Shown here one piece after another: positions 45,795 to 58,050 of a stretch of DNA of 64,000 nt. A program made the position numbers and the translations under genes. Below the pieces are notes generated by a model. It saw only the letters and a list, made by a program, of their open reading frames with translations, searched no databases and had not been told where the DNA came from. Position 1 is the first letter of the stretch; each line of letters starts with the position of its first letter. The stretch is taken from assembly GCA_947568835.1 (NCBI GenBank), contig OX387604.1, forward strand, positions 8,339,860-8,403,859. The letters run 5' to 3'. The stretch comes from Protonemura montana. Taxonomy: Eukaryota; Arthropoda; Insecta; Plecoptera; Nemouridae.

Positions 45795-47492
45795 GCAAAC
45801 GACAAAAGCAGTAGTGCAATACTCCAGATCCACTAGCCAGTTGGCCTATCTCTCTGCTGCAAATCCTGCTTTCGATCGTTATTGCTTTACATTATTGGAT
45901 GCCAATTTTGTATCGGTTGCTGATTGTATTGTGCACATCAGCTGGCGTGATCTATTTGTCTTTATTAGATGGTCACTTCACTGCACAATGCACCTGGTGG
46001 AGTATTGATGGAATGCAGGTCAGGGATTCAATTTGATTGTGTACCGAACTAATGCACTTTAGAGATTAGTACTCGACACATCACTAATGCCGACAACATG
46101 ATAGGCATATTTGGTTCGACCGTTTATGGAGAGATTATGTAAGTTTTCGGTTAGGGCAAGGGTTCGTATCTATATTAAATGGCTTGCCTATGTCATTGAT
46201 AAAACCACTGAAAGTACAAAGCAAAGAAAGTCTTCGGAGGAAAGAAACATTTCCGAAATCAAAAGCTTGAATCCGATAAAAAATAATATTCCTACATATG
46301 TACACTGTGCTACATGAAAACGAGCCCAGAGCAACGGCCATTTGAAGGGTGAAATGGAATTCAGCGGCAAGTCACCTGTACGCGCAGTACTATTGATGGT
46401 AAATGGTAATTGAGAAAAGCACGCACCCAACGCTACTCTACCCACAGAAGGTAGCACCACCGTCTCACCGTGTTGATCAAGTCGTTTATGTTAAAGAGCT
46501 GATAAATCTGATTACAAAATAGTTGAAAAGATATTATGCTCAGTCATAAAAGTAAAGTTATTTCATAGCGACGAAGCGAAAGCATAGTGATAAATTGATA
46601 GCATCACGCTAGTCCCTACACCCCTAACAGTGATTACGCCACTCATAAAACTGTATTAGGTGTATAAACCAGCACGAGTTTAAAGAATTATTCAAAAGAA
46701 ATGAGCTTGAATTATAAAAAAAAAATAAATACAATGTGATTTTATTATCAAGTTAAAGCATAAGCACGAACACATTTATTGCAGTTAATTACTTCTTTTA
46801 GAAAGACTGGAGTTTACATACAATTTTGACGCATATATTTCAAGCACATAAAATTGCGTTATCAAAAGGATCAAAGGCCCAGCACATGAATTCAGTGAGA
46901 CCTCAAAGTAAAATGAAAAGATTGACGTTAAAATTAGAATTAAAAATGATCACTCGACTACCGGCAAAATGATATGCAAACCATTGTGATGACTAACATG
47001 TGGCTGTCAGGTAGTGCAAACCAGCTTTGACAATGAAATCAAACGTGCAAATAGTCATAGAAAATTAAACACAGAGAGGAAATAAAAATCCATTCGGATG
47101 TTGATCGGATTTCATTTTGGATAACTAGCTCGCTGCATGCATCACGATTTTGTTCGCAAGTACAAACCCGCAGTCATGCAATGAACAATGCAGAGCAGCA
47201 AGCACTGCATGATGCATTGCTTTTATATATACCTACATTACTTAGAGGTAACAAAAGCAATTATAAGAATTCTCGTGTACCACCCTAGACAAAGTTCTTG
47301 CACTATTAGTCATTGACCGAAGTAGAGGCAGATGATTCACTTACATTTCCAAGGAATGCTTTGTACATTTCTTATGTTTAGTTTTATAAAACTATAGGGC
47401 AAAAGCTGGGCTAGAGTAGCCATTATTAGAATTCCTCAACTTGCATACGCTCCATCTTTTATGTACTGATTCCGACCACCAAGCTACTGTAC
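45795..47492. other. Intergenic
   Basis: I see no gene or repeat of note. Confidence 0.5.
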
Positions 47493-47609
47493 GAGCCGCA
47501 AGTAAAATGGTCGGCTCACAGCCGCCAGCAACGATAACCTAAAAGTAAAAGCCCTTACTTGTTTATGTTGGTAAATGGCAGTGTGATCGGCCATTTTAGC
47601 TGGCGGTTC
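47493..47609 (+). ncRNA. Candidate pri-miRNA-like hairpin
   Basis: Arms 47493-47527 and 47576-47609 pair over about 29 positions, with two G:T wobbles in the upper stem, one bulge, one single mismatch and one 3x2 internal loop. The terminal loop is 48 bases. The lower stem (47493-47502 with 47600-47609) is about 10 bp and the upper stem about 22 bp, close to Drosha-substrate geometry. The 3' arm would give a product starting TGGCAGTGTGATCGGCC, which shares its first ten bases, including the seed, with miR-34. Known miR-34 lies on the 5' arm, and the rest of the arm does not match continuously. A foldback repeat is an alternative. Confidence 0.3.
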
Positions 47610-48330
47610 TTATCCTGAATATGCTATACAGCTCAACAACTGAGGGAAAGGAACTGCCAGCAGGTCATGCATAATGCTTGAGTTAGCCGACGAAAAGAGT
47701 TTGGAAAATCAACGTTGTTCTATCATGTAGAAACACTTCAGCATCACACTGAGTACACAACATATACTCGTTAATATATACTCAATTTGACCGCATTACT
47801 TGTCTATGATTTAACAACACAGATGACCAGTGTTTCGTCTGGTTTTATAGAATTTTAAATGTCCCCAGAAGCCCCTAAATTTCGCCATTTCCCGATCGTA
47901 AATACATGAACTCATTTATTATTCGACCACAATCTGCATTTTCAAACATTGTACAGATATAATATGAGATACTGCCATATTTGTCAACCACCAAAGGCAC
48001 AAGAGGGAAACATTTTAAAATATAGAAGATAATTATTGGCGGATTATTGGTTCGACACCGGCCTCAAGCCCTTTCTTCTGAAATTTTTAGCCATTATGAT
48101 TGTACGAGTTTGTTGAGTGCTGTGAAGCAAGAAATAGTCGATACAAGACAGTACTGGCTACCCACTGATGTGAACCCTGTTCCCGCAATTGTATACCTCC
48201 ACAAGACGCAACCTCAAGCTAAACACATTACAACCAAAGCACATCAAAATTAGGACTACAATTCAACCACCGCAGCACTAACACATAACTTACACATATA
48301 TTGTACAGCAGATGCACAGCTCATAGAAAG
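47610..48330. other. Intergenic
   Basis: I see no gene. Confidence 0.5.
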
Positions 48331-48453
48331 AACCTGCACGGAACTTGCACAGAACTTGCACAGAACTTGTACAGAACTTCACAGAACTTGCAGAGAACTT
48401 GCAGAGAACTTGCACAGAACTTGCACAGAACTTGCACACAACTTGCACAGAAA
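48331..48453 (+). repeat. 11-bp tandem repeat (AACTTGCACAG)
   Basis: About 11 imperfect units with small substitutions and occasional 10-base units. Confidence 0.88.
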
Positions 48454-48927
48454 TTCCACACCACTTGCTGATCTAATCGTATCGTCTTCATGGAAACCGT
48501 GATGCCCAGAGTTGTGCGGCAGGCTTATGAAGGTGCAGCATTAATTGATAACAGCTAATAAGCATGCCATACTAATTAATCATTACGTTGGGTAATAAAT
48601 TAGCACAGAGAATGCCACTGTATTATAAACAGTTTGTATGAAGAAGGAAACAAGCGACGAGTTAAAGCCAATTTTCTTACTACTAACTCAAGAATAATAA
48701 AAATACAATGACAATGAAAATTATCACAAGAAAGTGTTGTACACTTTCCACCAATCAGCCTGGATTTGTGTTGAAGTCGCCAATATATTCGATGCGTAGG
48801 AATTGACCGGAAATATTTCTTAAGCTGAAAAAACTGTCCAATCCACGACATTATTTTAGTTTTGCTCCTAGAGATTTTCTATAATCTATAGTTGCTTTAG
48901 CAACGCACGTGTGTGGGACATGCCTAG

Positions 48928-48980
48928 GTGTTTCAAACCGGTGCCAAACCGGTTCCAAACCGGTGCCAAACAGGTGCCAG
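48928..48980 (+). repeat. 11-bp tandem repeat (GGTGCCAAACC)
   Basis: About five imperfect units, unrelated in sequence to the 11-bp array 500 bases upstream but of the same period. Confidence 0.85.
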
Positions 48981-51861
48981 AGCGAGTATCGAGTGGTTGG
49001 TATCAAAGCAACTGACAACGACCAACAACGACCTGCTCCAACTTCGGGAATCGAGATCTAGGATACAGGCCAAATCTTCTTGGCGCTTTTCAAACATTTC
49101 AAAATCGCTCCTTTGAGAATACGAGAGGCGACAAATTTGTTGAGTTTTCTGCCAATGAGACCCTGTCGGCATATTGTGCCTGCTGCTCGCTCAGAAGTGT
49201 GTCATTCTGTAAGAAGAATATTCGTCCGAGCCCAGCGCCCGCCGCTTGGTCACCCTTTCAACACGGCGACGCCCGACGGAGGTATACGCCAGAGCGTCGC
49301 AGTCGCGCTCTCATTTAGTCTACCTACATCCGGATAATCCTTCCGAAATTCCAGTCGTTGCTCACACGGAAGCCGTAGCACGTTATTACGGAGCGCGTTT
49401 GGAGACGCCATGATGCATGGAAGAGCCAGGTTTCGTGGAGGAGCCAGGATGTGTGGAGGACCAATGGTGCTCGTCAAGGTCGATTCGACGATGAAAAAAT
49501 CATTTTAATAACGAACGAAAGCGTATTAAAAGCGGGTTAAAAGTTAAAACTTTAATTAAGGGGAGCTTAATAAATCTACTTGCATATGTAATTCGTTTGT
49601 CGTATTCAAATATTCGGGATAAATCTAATTTGCAGCCCCAAAGATAAGTTAAGAGGAGCTCTAGATCAAGAATGATAAAAATATAAATATCTGGTCCAGT
49701 TGGCTTGTCGACAGACCCCTATGCGTATATTTTAAAGCTACACTAAAAATGCATGCAAATGTAAACTCAGATGCGGGATATTGGATAAAGTTGTGATCGA
49801 TACGCAGAGTTTTTATTTCAGTGGGTTCCAATTTTCTCAGGAGTCATTCATTCGTGCTATAAAAATGAAAGTAACCGTGATCGGCAAGGATGGTGCCGTG
49901 GATTTTTGGTCAAAGAACAGAACAGCAATCTTTATAAAACATTCACCAAGCTTTACATCTTCAATCAATCGCCATTAAAAAGTTGAAAGACTTTCCAGGT
50001 CCTAATTGAAATTCACTGACGTCCCTAGCGGTCAGTAGAAGTGATGCATCAGGCAAAGGATCACGACAAGGATAATAATATCGAACACTAATGACCCATA
50101 GCATCGACTGGGTCCTAGCCATGGGATTTTGCTCTATCTTTGCTTGCCCGGCAGATCGGAACGGAAACTCTTACTCTGTAGTCTGTATACTGCCTCTTGC
50201 CCAAGAGATTGATAGCTAGTTCCGTATCCGGAAATGATGCCAGACGGAAAGGTTATGCGTCGTTGATTCGCATTTCGCAGTTCCAATTTAATCTAGCCCC
50301 GGTCGGCTCGAGCGTCTGCAGACTCGAGACAATAATATTACGTCCCAAGCATTTAACCCCATCGAATAGCAAGACCGCTGCCAAAGACTAAACACACATT
50401 TTCTCATCTTTCCGGGACTGCGTTTTGATTGAATTACATAGAAGTTCTGTATCTTAATTGTAGACGAACACACCGGGTTGCCCATTAGCGATCGACACAC
50501 ATGATCCTAATAATACATGATTCCACATGATTCTGAACAATGTTTTCTACAAAGCTAATTCATTAATGAAACTCATAATCGATATCCGGGCGAGTGTTCT
50601 TCCGGGTTTCCTGACAGTGTTTTCTCGGGTAAAAGCGAGATGAAAGCTTTCTGTAATAAGTCACAAGAACGGTAAAGGCAAGTCGTTGAGGCATAACGTC
50701 TTTTTCTGAGACAAACGCCTACGTTCGGAAAGTGCAGCCTGTCTCGGTGCACTTGCATTACGCTGTCGAGAAGAGCGCCGGGGTTCTATTTGGTATATAC
50801 TGGTCGATGACGTGTGGCTGAGGTTTGGTGATTTGGGTAGACGGCTGTTAGGATATGGAGGGAGAGGGGGGGGGGGCAATTCTGGGAAGAGGTGAGCAGG
50901 CCAGTTGAGACACGTGTTTGCGTTTGCGGCTACAGGAACCGGAAGAAAAGTCGTGCCCCTAGCAGACCAATCCCCTTCCAGTGTGTTAAAAACCGACACA
51001 AATGAATTCCCTTTTCGGCATGCAGATTACTCTTTCATTGCCAGTTTTTTTTTCAATGGAGTTCGAGTTAATTATCCCAATTAATGAGATCAAAAAACGA
51101 GAAAATGACAGATCTGCAAGGCAAACGGAGGCAACCAGTGCCATTAACTCTTGATTTAAAATGAAACACAAATGTTACTTGCTTGGAATTCAGTGTAAAC
51201 CCATAAGGGAAAATCCTTCAAACGCAAATTAGCCTCTCTTTTTTGTCTACATAACGAACATCGGTCTCAAATGGCCACTGGCAAAATTTTTCAGATCAAC
51301 CCTTTTCTACAGTTAATTAAGCAATTTTTGAAATCTAAATGAATAATATACTTTTTAGGGTCTGTATAATTTAGAAATTGTATGGTTAAGCAGGACAGCG
51401 GCTAAGGAGAGAGCAATTTCTTTGGGCTTATATTTACTCAGACTTGCAGTGCATATTATAGTGGTAGAATATCAGTCTGCTTAAAAGCGCGTCCAAATCT
51501 AAGTCACATCTAAGGAACGTCGTGCATCTAAAGTACATCTATATAGCGTCCTCTTTGCGTGGGTCTTCAAACCTCGATCCTGTCAAAGCCAGTTACGTTC
51601 TTTCTCGGTAACACAAGAAGTGTAAGTGTATTATGTTCTCGTCGTACTTATTCCCTAAACTTTGGTTGAGAAGTCGTTAAAAGATATGATATTAGTTTTG
51701 GAAGTATCGCATGCTTGTTGGGCAGCATTGGCCATGGATGGCGTGGTGTGGGACGCGTCGTGTGGCCAAGCCGGCAAGCGTGCTCTTCGGGCGGGCTGCG
51801 ACGGGGCACGTCAATCATTACCCACGCAAGGTGCCACGGAGCCCCCCTGCCCTGGCCTGCA
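48981..51861. other. Intergenic
   Basis: No recognised gene. A moderately CpG-rich stretch at about 49195-49320 and a G-rich run (50863-50876) stand out. Frames through them look compositional. Confidence 0.45.
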
Positions 51862-51875
51862 CCCCCCCCCCCCCC
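51862..51875 (+). repeat. Poly(C) tract, 14 C
   Basis: This lies in a GC-rich stretch (about 51720-51920) whose overlapping open frames on both strands reflect base composition. Confidence 0.85.
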
Positions 51876-52339
51876 TTCCCGAGGGGCGCCCAACGCCCAG
51901 CGACCACCCCTTGCGACAACGTTTGCTGCACTCACACCAAAACCAGGCTAATTGGATACGTCCTTGTTGCTTCTCTGTGCAGACCTGTCCAAAAATCGGT
52001 TTAATTTTGACTCCTGAGAAGATAAATTGGTTTCTGGTGTGACAGGTAAAATAAGTACCAAATTAAGAGCACCCTGCTGGCCACTGTAAACAAAACATTG
52101 CACTGCAGAGTCAGAATTCCGTTCACCATCTTCGTAGCCGCAATGTACTATTAATTATCCCAAATAATCGTATAAGACGCGAGAACGCAAGTGTGTTCTC
52201 TTGAAAGATGTAGAAAAATATTTTGTTATGTACACGGTAGTAGACTAGAAGCGATGGAATTTGTAGGCCCAAGCCACGGATGGTATCACCATGGTAATTA
52301 TTTTAGACCCCTTTCAGGCAAGTTCCCTCTTCCCTTCGA

Positions 52340-52425
52340 AACACTCTAGTCTTCCTACTCTAGTCTTCCTCCCTTCGCTGCCTTGCGTCTTCCCGGTCTT
52401 CCCAGTCTTCTCGGTCGTCCTGGTA
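52340..52425 (+). repeat. Imperfect GTCTTCC repeats, CT-rich
   Basis: GTCTTCC/GTCTTCT recurs about eight times at irregular spacing. Confidence 0.6.
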
Positions 52426-53803
52426 CTGGGATGGGAGCGAACACGTCCCGTCTAATATTACGCCCTCTGCGGTGGTACTCCTTCGGTGCGATAGCAATAA
52501 TGTCAGACAAAATATTCCCATCATTCATTTAGTGCTTGATAAAGGCAGCGGGCGGAAAGGCTTCAGCATTCTTCCATATATACCTAGAGCCACACTCAGG
52601 GAACGATGGAATTGAAATTGCTAAAATCATTATTGTCTGGAAATCCTAAATGCGTTTGGCTTGGAACCGAGTTGGAACTGTTTTCTGCCCAGAAGCCACG
52701 CGATTGAGAAAGTATTGCTCTCGGATGTTCGGGTCCAAAGTTGTCCCTAAAATCGTTTCGTATGTAAGTGGGTAATTTTTCTCTACTCCTCTGGCTGGCA
52801 TTTGGGGAAATCTAAAAGAGATTCGAACAATTCTAAAGGAGTGATTTTGGTGAAATAATAGTTTGAGATCCAGTGGGGCTCTGTCATCTCTGGATGACCA
52901 ACTAATGCACATAGAATAAGAATATTCCGCTGCACACTTTTATTTTTTATTGCTTTATGTTTCGCCAAAGTTTGCCACGTGGAACTTTGTTCGTTGCAGT
53001 AAGTAAACGCTCATAAGCATTGTTTTACCTCATTTGCGCTTTGTAAATTACTTCGGTGGACCAGCAAAGCATAAGACAAATAGTCTACACTTACACAACA
53101 CAAATTGCAGCAAATCAATTAAAAGTTTACGTGTCACAATTTTAATTCAGAGCGTTAATTATCCTTAGCAAATTCGAGGAACAACTACTGTTAATTAAAT
53201 ATACAAGAGGGCATACATCGTAAATCAACTGTTTTAACTTGGAACAGAAACGTTTTCCAATTAATCGAGAAACGTCATTTAGGATGGTTGAAATTAGCAA
53301 TGGGTTAGCCTTGAAATATCACCGCTGTTAACTTTGGACAAGTGGAAATAAGTGGGAAGTAAGTAGGGAATAAGTAGTACTTTCGTTCTACCATTGTTCT
53401 TTTTTGTTTTTTGTTTTTCGTTTTTTTGTTTTTTGTCTTTTTGATTTTCCTGACGCAACGCTATTCCATGTCTGTTCCAAAGCCATCTGCTCTCTCAAGA
53501 CAACCCCACTTAGCTTCCAATGCATGAGCCACTAGCGCGAGTACCACAATCACTCGTACATGGAAATCAATTATTTATTAGGAGGTAAAATCGTTTCTAA
53601 TCACTTCGCTGATATTTGTATAGATCATTTATTGGGCCAGCCTTTAGTCGCGCTTAATTCAGTTGTGTGAACATGGCCTGGATAATCCAGGCATTAATGC
53701 TCTCTTGTCGATCTACCAAATACCTCACCCTTTAAGCACGCCTATAAATTATTTCATCCGGGATGGTGCCCATTCCTTCACCCTTCCCTCTTACGCCCCC
53801 TCC

Positions 53804-53806
<3 letters not shown>
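52426..53806. other. Intergenic
   Basis: No gene is recognised. A T-rich GTTTTTTG low-complexity stretch lies at about 53397-53446. Confidence 0.5.

Positions 53807-53834
<28 letters not shown>
53807..53834 (+). repeat. (CT)n microsatellite
   Basis: About 14 uninterrupted units. Confidence 0.92.
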
Positions 53835-55136
53835 GCACTCTCCGGCCATCTGTTTTCAACCTTATTTGTGTCATGTTACAAGCGTTTTTCGATCGAGCTA
53901 TAGAACTGCGCGAATATCAAACTACCTGCAAACTAACAGGCAATATTCACAAGTTGCTGTTTATCTAATTGCAATGAAGAAACAGTTCAGTACGCAAGAA
54001 AATGCGATTGCTTTTCAGTAAGTAAGAAAGGTCCGAAATGAGGTGAATCACAATGCAATGTCTGAGCTCCTTTGTACGATTAAAAAAAAGCAGTCGTGGT
54101 GTAACTCTGTGGCACTTAGTCAGCAGCGAGACAAGATATCCACATGGGCTTCCGATGGTGTTTCCTAAGCCACCCTTAATGGTACAAATATAACACCATT
54201 AGGGTTTACCACCCCAACTATTAATATGATACAGCGACCCTCTACCAGATCGCCTCTTCAGACTTCAACGCGTCTTCTGAGACTGCCAACTCCTTACAGC
54301 TTGCGAACTATAACGACAAAAACTACCACACACGCGGCGTTTACACCTCTATACCGCATCCAAGACAAAGAAAGACCTCTGCCAAAGGAGAATACTGACT
54401 TGTAGCTTTTTATAAAGATGTTTTCCAACTATTGATTATAAATTCAATCTTCACAATTTTCCGACGTATACTTCCAGATTTGATTTCCGAGTAATACATC
54501 GGTATAATTCAGAGAGATCGCAATTTAGATCGGTACTCAATTGAGTGTTGCTGCGTCGTATCTTTAGACCATAAAGACGAAATAGCAGAGTAATGAACGC
54601 AGCGGCAGAACGTTCGCAGACTCCAATTGATTTGGCACTGTGTGCTACTGCCACTGCTTGATACGATGCGTTACCGCTCTACTGCGAATTACTGCACTAC
54701 CGCTGCTCGGGCCTATATGCCTGCGTCGGGCGATGGGAGCTGGGGTGTTGGGGATGCGCAAGGAAGACGTCTGACAAACGGAATGCACTTCGCTGCCTCC
54801 CCTAACAAGAATTCCCTGGAATCATTAATAACATGCGACCACGCCGCGGGCGCAGGATCGTCGGAGGGGTTAACTATTTATGTACTTCTTAATGGATATG
54901 TTAGACACATAACGAGATATGTAACAATATAAACCATCGCGCGAAGAAAGTATCATTACATAACATCTTATTCATCCATCTTTCACTTAGGAGATTCATG
55001 ATGAGCACTCGCATGGTGTGGTTCGTAATAGTCAGCTTTAAAGGGAGGCGGGACGCGAGTTTCGCCGAGAAATGAGCTGGTGGTGGCATAATGGTGCTTT
55101 TTGCTGCAAGCTCATAGTCTTTAGATATCAATAGAG

Positions 55137-55469
55137 ATGAGGGTGGATGGACGGGAGTTTCGAGGGCCACAACCCAACCCTCTACCCAGGGCTTTTGAAT
55201 TAGCTCTGCAAAATAATGATCGTGTTCGTTTTTCTATTAGTGATGCACAATGTATAGTCAGACTGAAATTAATACGGGCTGGGCAATGCTTTGTAACGGA
55301 TATAACTGATAGGGAAGGCAAAATTATTGTTGAAGCTGAGTATTGTAACTCCTCAACAAACCAATCGCTATATAAATCGGTCAAGCAAATTGCTTCGGCA
55401 TATCTAACAAGAATGAAGAGCAAACAATCTATCAAATATATGATAATAAACTCGACCACAACTGCGTAA
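55137..55469 (+). CDS. Unrecognised 110-aa reading frame with protein-like composition
   Basis: The frame from the ATG at 55137 (G at -3) encodes a soluble-looking protein. It begins MRVDGREFRGPQPNPLPR, then has alternating hydrophobic stretches that read as beta strands (RVRFSI, CIVRLKLI, QCFVTDI, KIIVEAEY) and a final amphipathic helix (SLYKSVKQIASAYLTRMKSK). The beta-beta-beta-alpha order is plausible for a small folded domain, but I know no family match. There is no obvious promoter, poly(A) signal or splice site. It may be a domesticated or transposon-derived fragment, or chance. Confidence 0.25.
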   Translation: MRVDGREFRGPQPNPLPRAFELALQNNDRVRFSISDAQCIVRLKLIRAGQCFVTDITDREGKIIVEAEYCNSSTNQSLYKSVKQIASAYLTRMKSKQSIKYMIINSTTTA

Positions 55470-55707
55470 GAAGCACTTAATCGATGAGCCAGCTCTATAG
55501 TCAAAGTTGCATCAGAAACACGTTAGTCTGAAAGACTAGTGCGTTTTATGCTTACAATTCGTCGGGGAGACATCTTAGGCGTAGCATTTTGGCGGAAATC
55601 CAAAATTAAACGTGTCGTCATCGTCCCTTCAATAAGATGGATCGTGTTCACCTCCGAGCGTACTGTTCATGCACATGTGTCAGGCTGGCTGAGATGTGAC
55701 GCGAGAC

Positions 55708-55772
55708 CGTCGAAGCTGACGAAGCCGATGAAGCCGATGAAGTCGATGAAGCCGATGAAGTCGACGAAGCTG
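55708..55772 (+). repeat. 9-bp tandem repeat (GATGAAGCC)
   Basis: About seven units alternating GATGAAGCC and GATGAAGTC/GACGAAGC. One frame reads Met-Lys-Pro/Met-Lys-Ser repeats. Confidence 0.85.
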
Positions 55773-57997
55773 CGCAAAGCAGCTCCCGAAGCTTGCTGCT
55801 TCAACGCTAGGCCCTTTAGTTGACGATTTCCTACTCCTGCTGTTGTCTGATTGCCTGATTACCACATGCTCATGTAATCAATGCAGCGAACGCAAGATCA
55901 TATTCAAGCACGCAACTCGCTGTCGGCGGTCACATGCCAAGCACCTTATTTCTTAACTTGTTAGTACATACAACCAGAAAATTAACATTCAAAAAGTTTC
56001 TCTGGCTAAACACGAAATCAGGAGTGACATTTTGCCATTATCTTAGAAGGAATAATCAAATTTTAATATTTATTGGAACATGCCGGCAAGTTTTCAAAAA
56101 ATAAACCATCGTGGTCTTCCACGTGTCAGCTAGTGGCATTCCATTAATATCTCACAGACACGGATATATATATACATATATATGTATATATATATAGCAC
56201 TAGCAGTAGCAGAACAATTGGTCAGCACATGTTTCTCCGTTGCGGTCAACATTCTGCTCCTGCGTGAGTAATTATTTTACTCGCACCTTTGTTTCACGGA
56301 CGTACTCGTGTCTCCCTCCCGAACTGTTTGTGGTGGCGATAAAATACAGACTTCTCAGCAATTACTCTTTCATTTGAACAGTAACATTACACATGTCAAT
56401 AAAATATCTAGCCAACGCTGCCGCTACCACCGCTGCCACTGCCACTGCCACTGAACCAACGCCCAAGTTTAGCGGGAAGTTTGTTTTAGTTAGTCCATGT
56501 TTGATCTAGAAAACCAAAACTCATTACCAGTCTGTCTGGCAAAATCAATTGCACACGCGCAGCCTTAAACAATGGCACCTCCACATAAACCAGCTCAGCT
56601 TAAACCTGGCACCTCCACTTGAAGTCAGCGAACATTTTCCCAGAGTATGCAAGTCGAGATCACCTCAAATATCACATTGAATCGATTTCCAGTAAAGTGG
56701 AATTTTCTCTTGATGTTCACTTTTTCCCAGGGCTTCTAGACCATAAGTACACAAGGGGTTCAGTTTATGTAGTATTCATGGAGTAAAGTGACAGACCGAA
56801 AGCCAGTGCTAGCAAATCTTGCTACATATATACGAACAATGTCGATAAGGGAACGTTTCACACATATAACAAGCTTTTTACTCTTTGCACAAGTTTTCCA
56901 GAGATAAATTGCAATTTATTGCGACACAAATCAGGGAAAATATGTGTCTAGATCCATTTCGCAATGTTTTATGTCACCGATTGTTGTCTGAAATGCGAGG
57001 ACTCATCAAAAACGTATTATTTTATAACACCTCCCTTTTTCATTTGAAATGTAAGTAGGACCGAAGATGTCAACATGCCATATATATAGAGCGTGTCGTC
57101 TCAGCGAGCATTGCCATATATCTTACTGCCTTAAAAGATTGGAAGTCTAACGAGGTGACGCAGCTTTTTTTCCCCAGCAAGGGTTACGATAAGCTGGAAA
57201 TTCGTTTCCATAAAACAATAGGCACGTGAAAATATCCTGGAAGTATCGCATAGATAGCCGGGGGTAGGTACCCCCCCACACGAACACTGGCACTCGCCAC
57301 TAGCCACTCGCCAACGCCAACCCACTCGAAGGCAACACGTTAAACCAGTTAATAGATTTCCCCGGCGCGGCTTGTTATGACGAAGCTGTTAGGATTAAAC
57401 TATAATGTCAAAATTGAAAGTTATTAGAGCTGAAGACGTCACTGGGGTACCATTTTTTAACACATTTCAGGGCAGAGAAGATTGCGCGTTGCACTGAGTG
57501 ACGGAGGACCTCCTACGGCCGTTTTCATCATCATCATTCATCTCATTCCAAGATCTATTTTTTATTTTCCCGCGACCCCAAAGAAAAGAAACAGAGGGAA
57601 GGAACAGTAATTGTCATCTTTCCGTTTTATTGTCTATTCGGGTGTTATTCCCAAACTCTCTCTTGGTGGGACAACACGCTTTCCGCTTTTCCGATGTCGT
57701 GATGACTACCACACGTACAGGGGCCTAGAGCTTGCGAGGAGAGTGTGGGCTCAGAGAGTTGCACATTTCTCACTCAGCTACACTTTGATAGAAAAATAGA
57801 CTAGGAATTGTGTAAACAGTCCCTTTCTTTATGAAAATTCAATGCACGGACTTGCCACGCGATTTCCATGGCAGTTCACACCCCCAAATATAAAAACGAA
57901 ACATGGACAAACATTCTCCCCTTCCCGCTTTACCCTTTTTATTAGTCTTTTTGTCAGTTGAATTGAGATTCTAAATGTTAAGATCAAAGGAGTCACA
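55773..57997. other. Intergenic
   Basis: No gene is recognised. It contains a TA/CA microsatellite at about 56164-56196 and a short CCACTG repeat near 56420-56455. Confidence 0.5.
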
Positions 57998-58050
57998 AGA
58001 TTGGGAGTTACAGTGCGTCGTTAAACACCACAAATCAGATTGGGAGTTAC
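57998..58050. repeat. Perfect 14-bp target-site duplications
   Basis: AGATTGGGAGTTAC occurs at 57998-58011 and again at 58037-58050, flanking the 25-base SINE tail stub exactly. Confidence 0.88.
58012..58036 (+). mobile_element. 25-bp SINE 3'-end insertion (extreme 5' truncation)
   Basis: The 25 bases between the duplications start AGTGCGTCGTTAAACACC and match the final segment of the 5S-derived SINE tail. With exact 14-bp duplications on both sides, this is a retroposition event in which reverse transcription stopped almost immediately. It could also derive from a partner LINE if that LINE shares the tail. Confidence 0.85.

Noticed and set aside
48301-48470. CRISPR-like array
   Set aside because: Units are 11-bp head-to-tail repeats without unique spacers, in eukaryotic DNA.
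51648-52042. 95- to 126-codon frames at the poly(C)/GC-rich stretch
   Set aside because: They read through homopolymers on both strands and look compositional.
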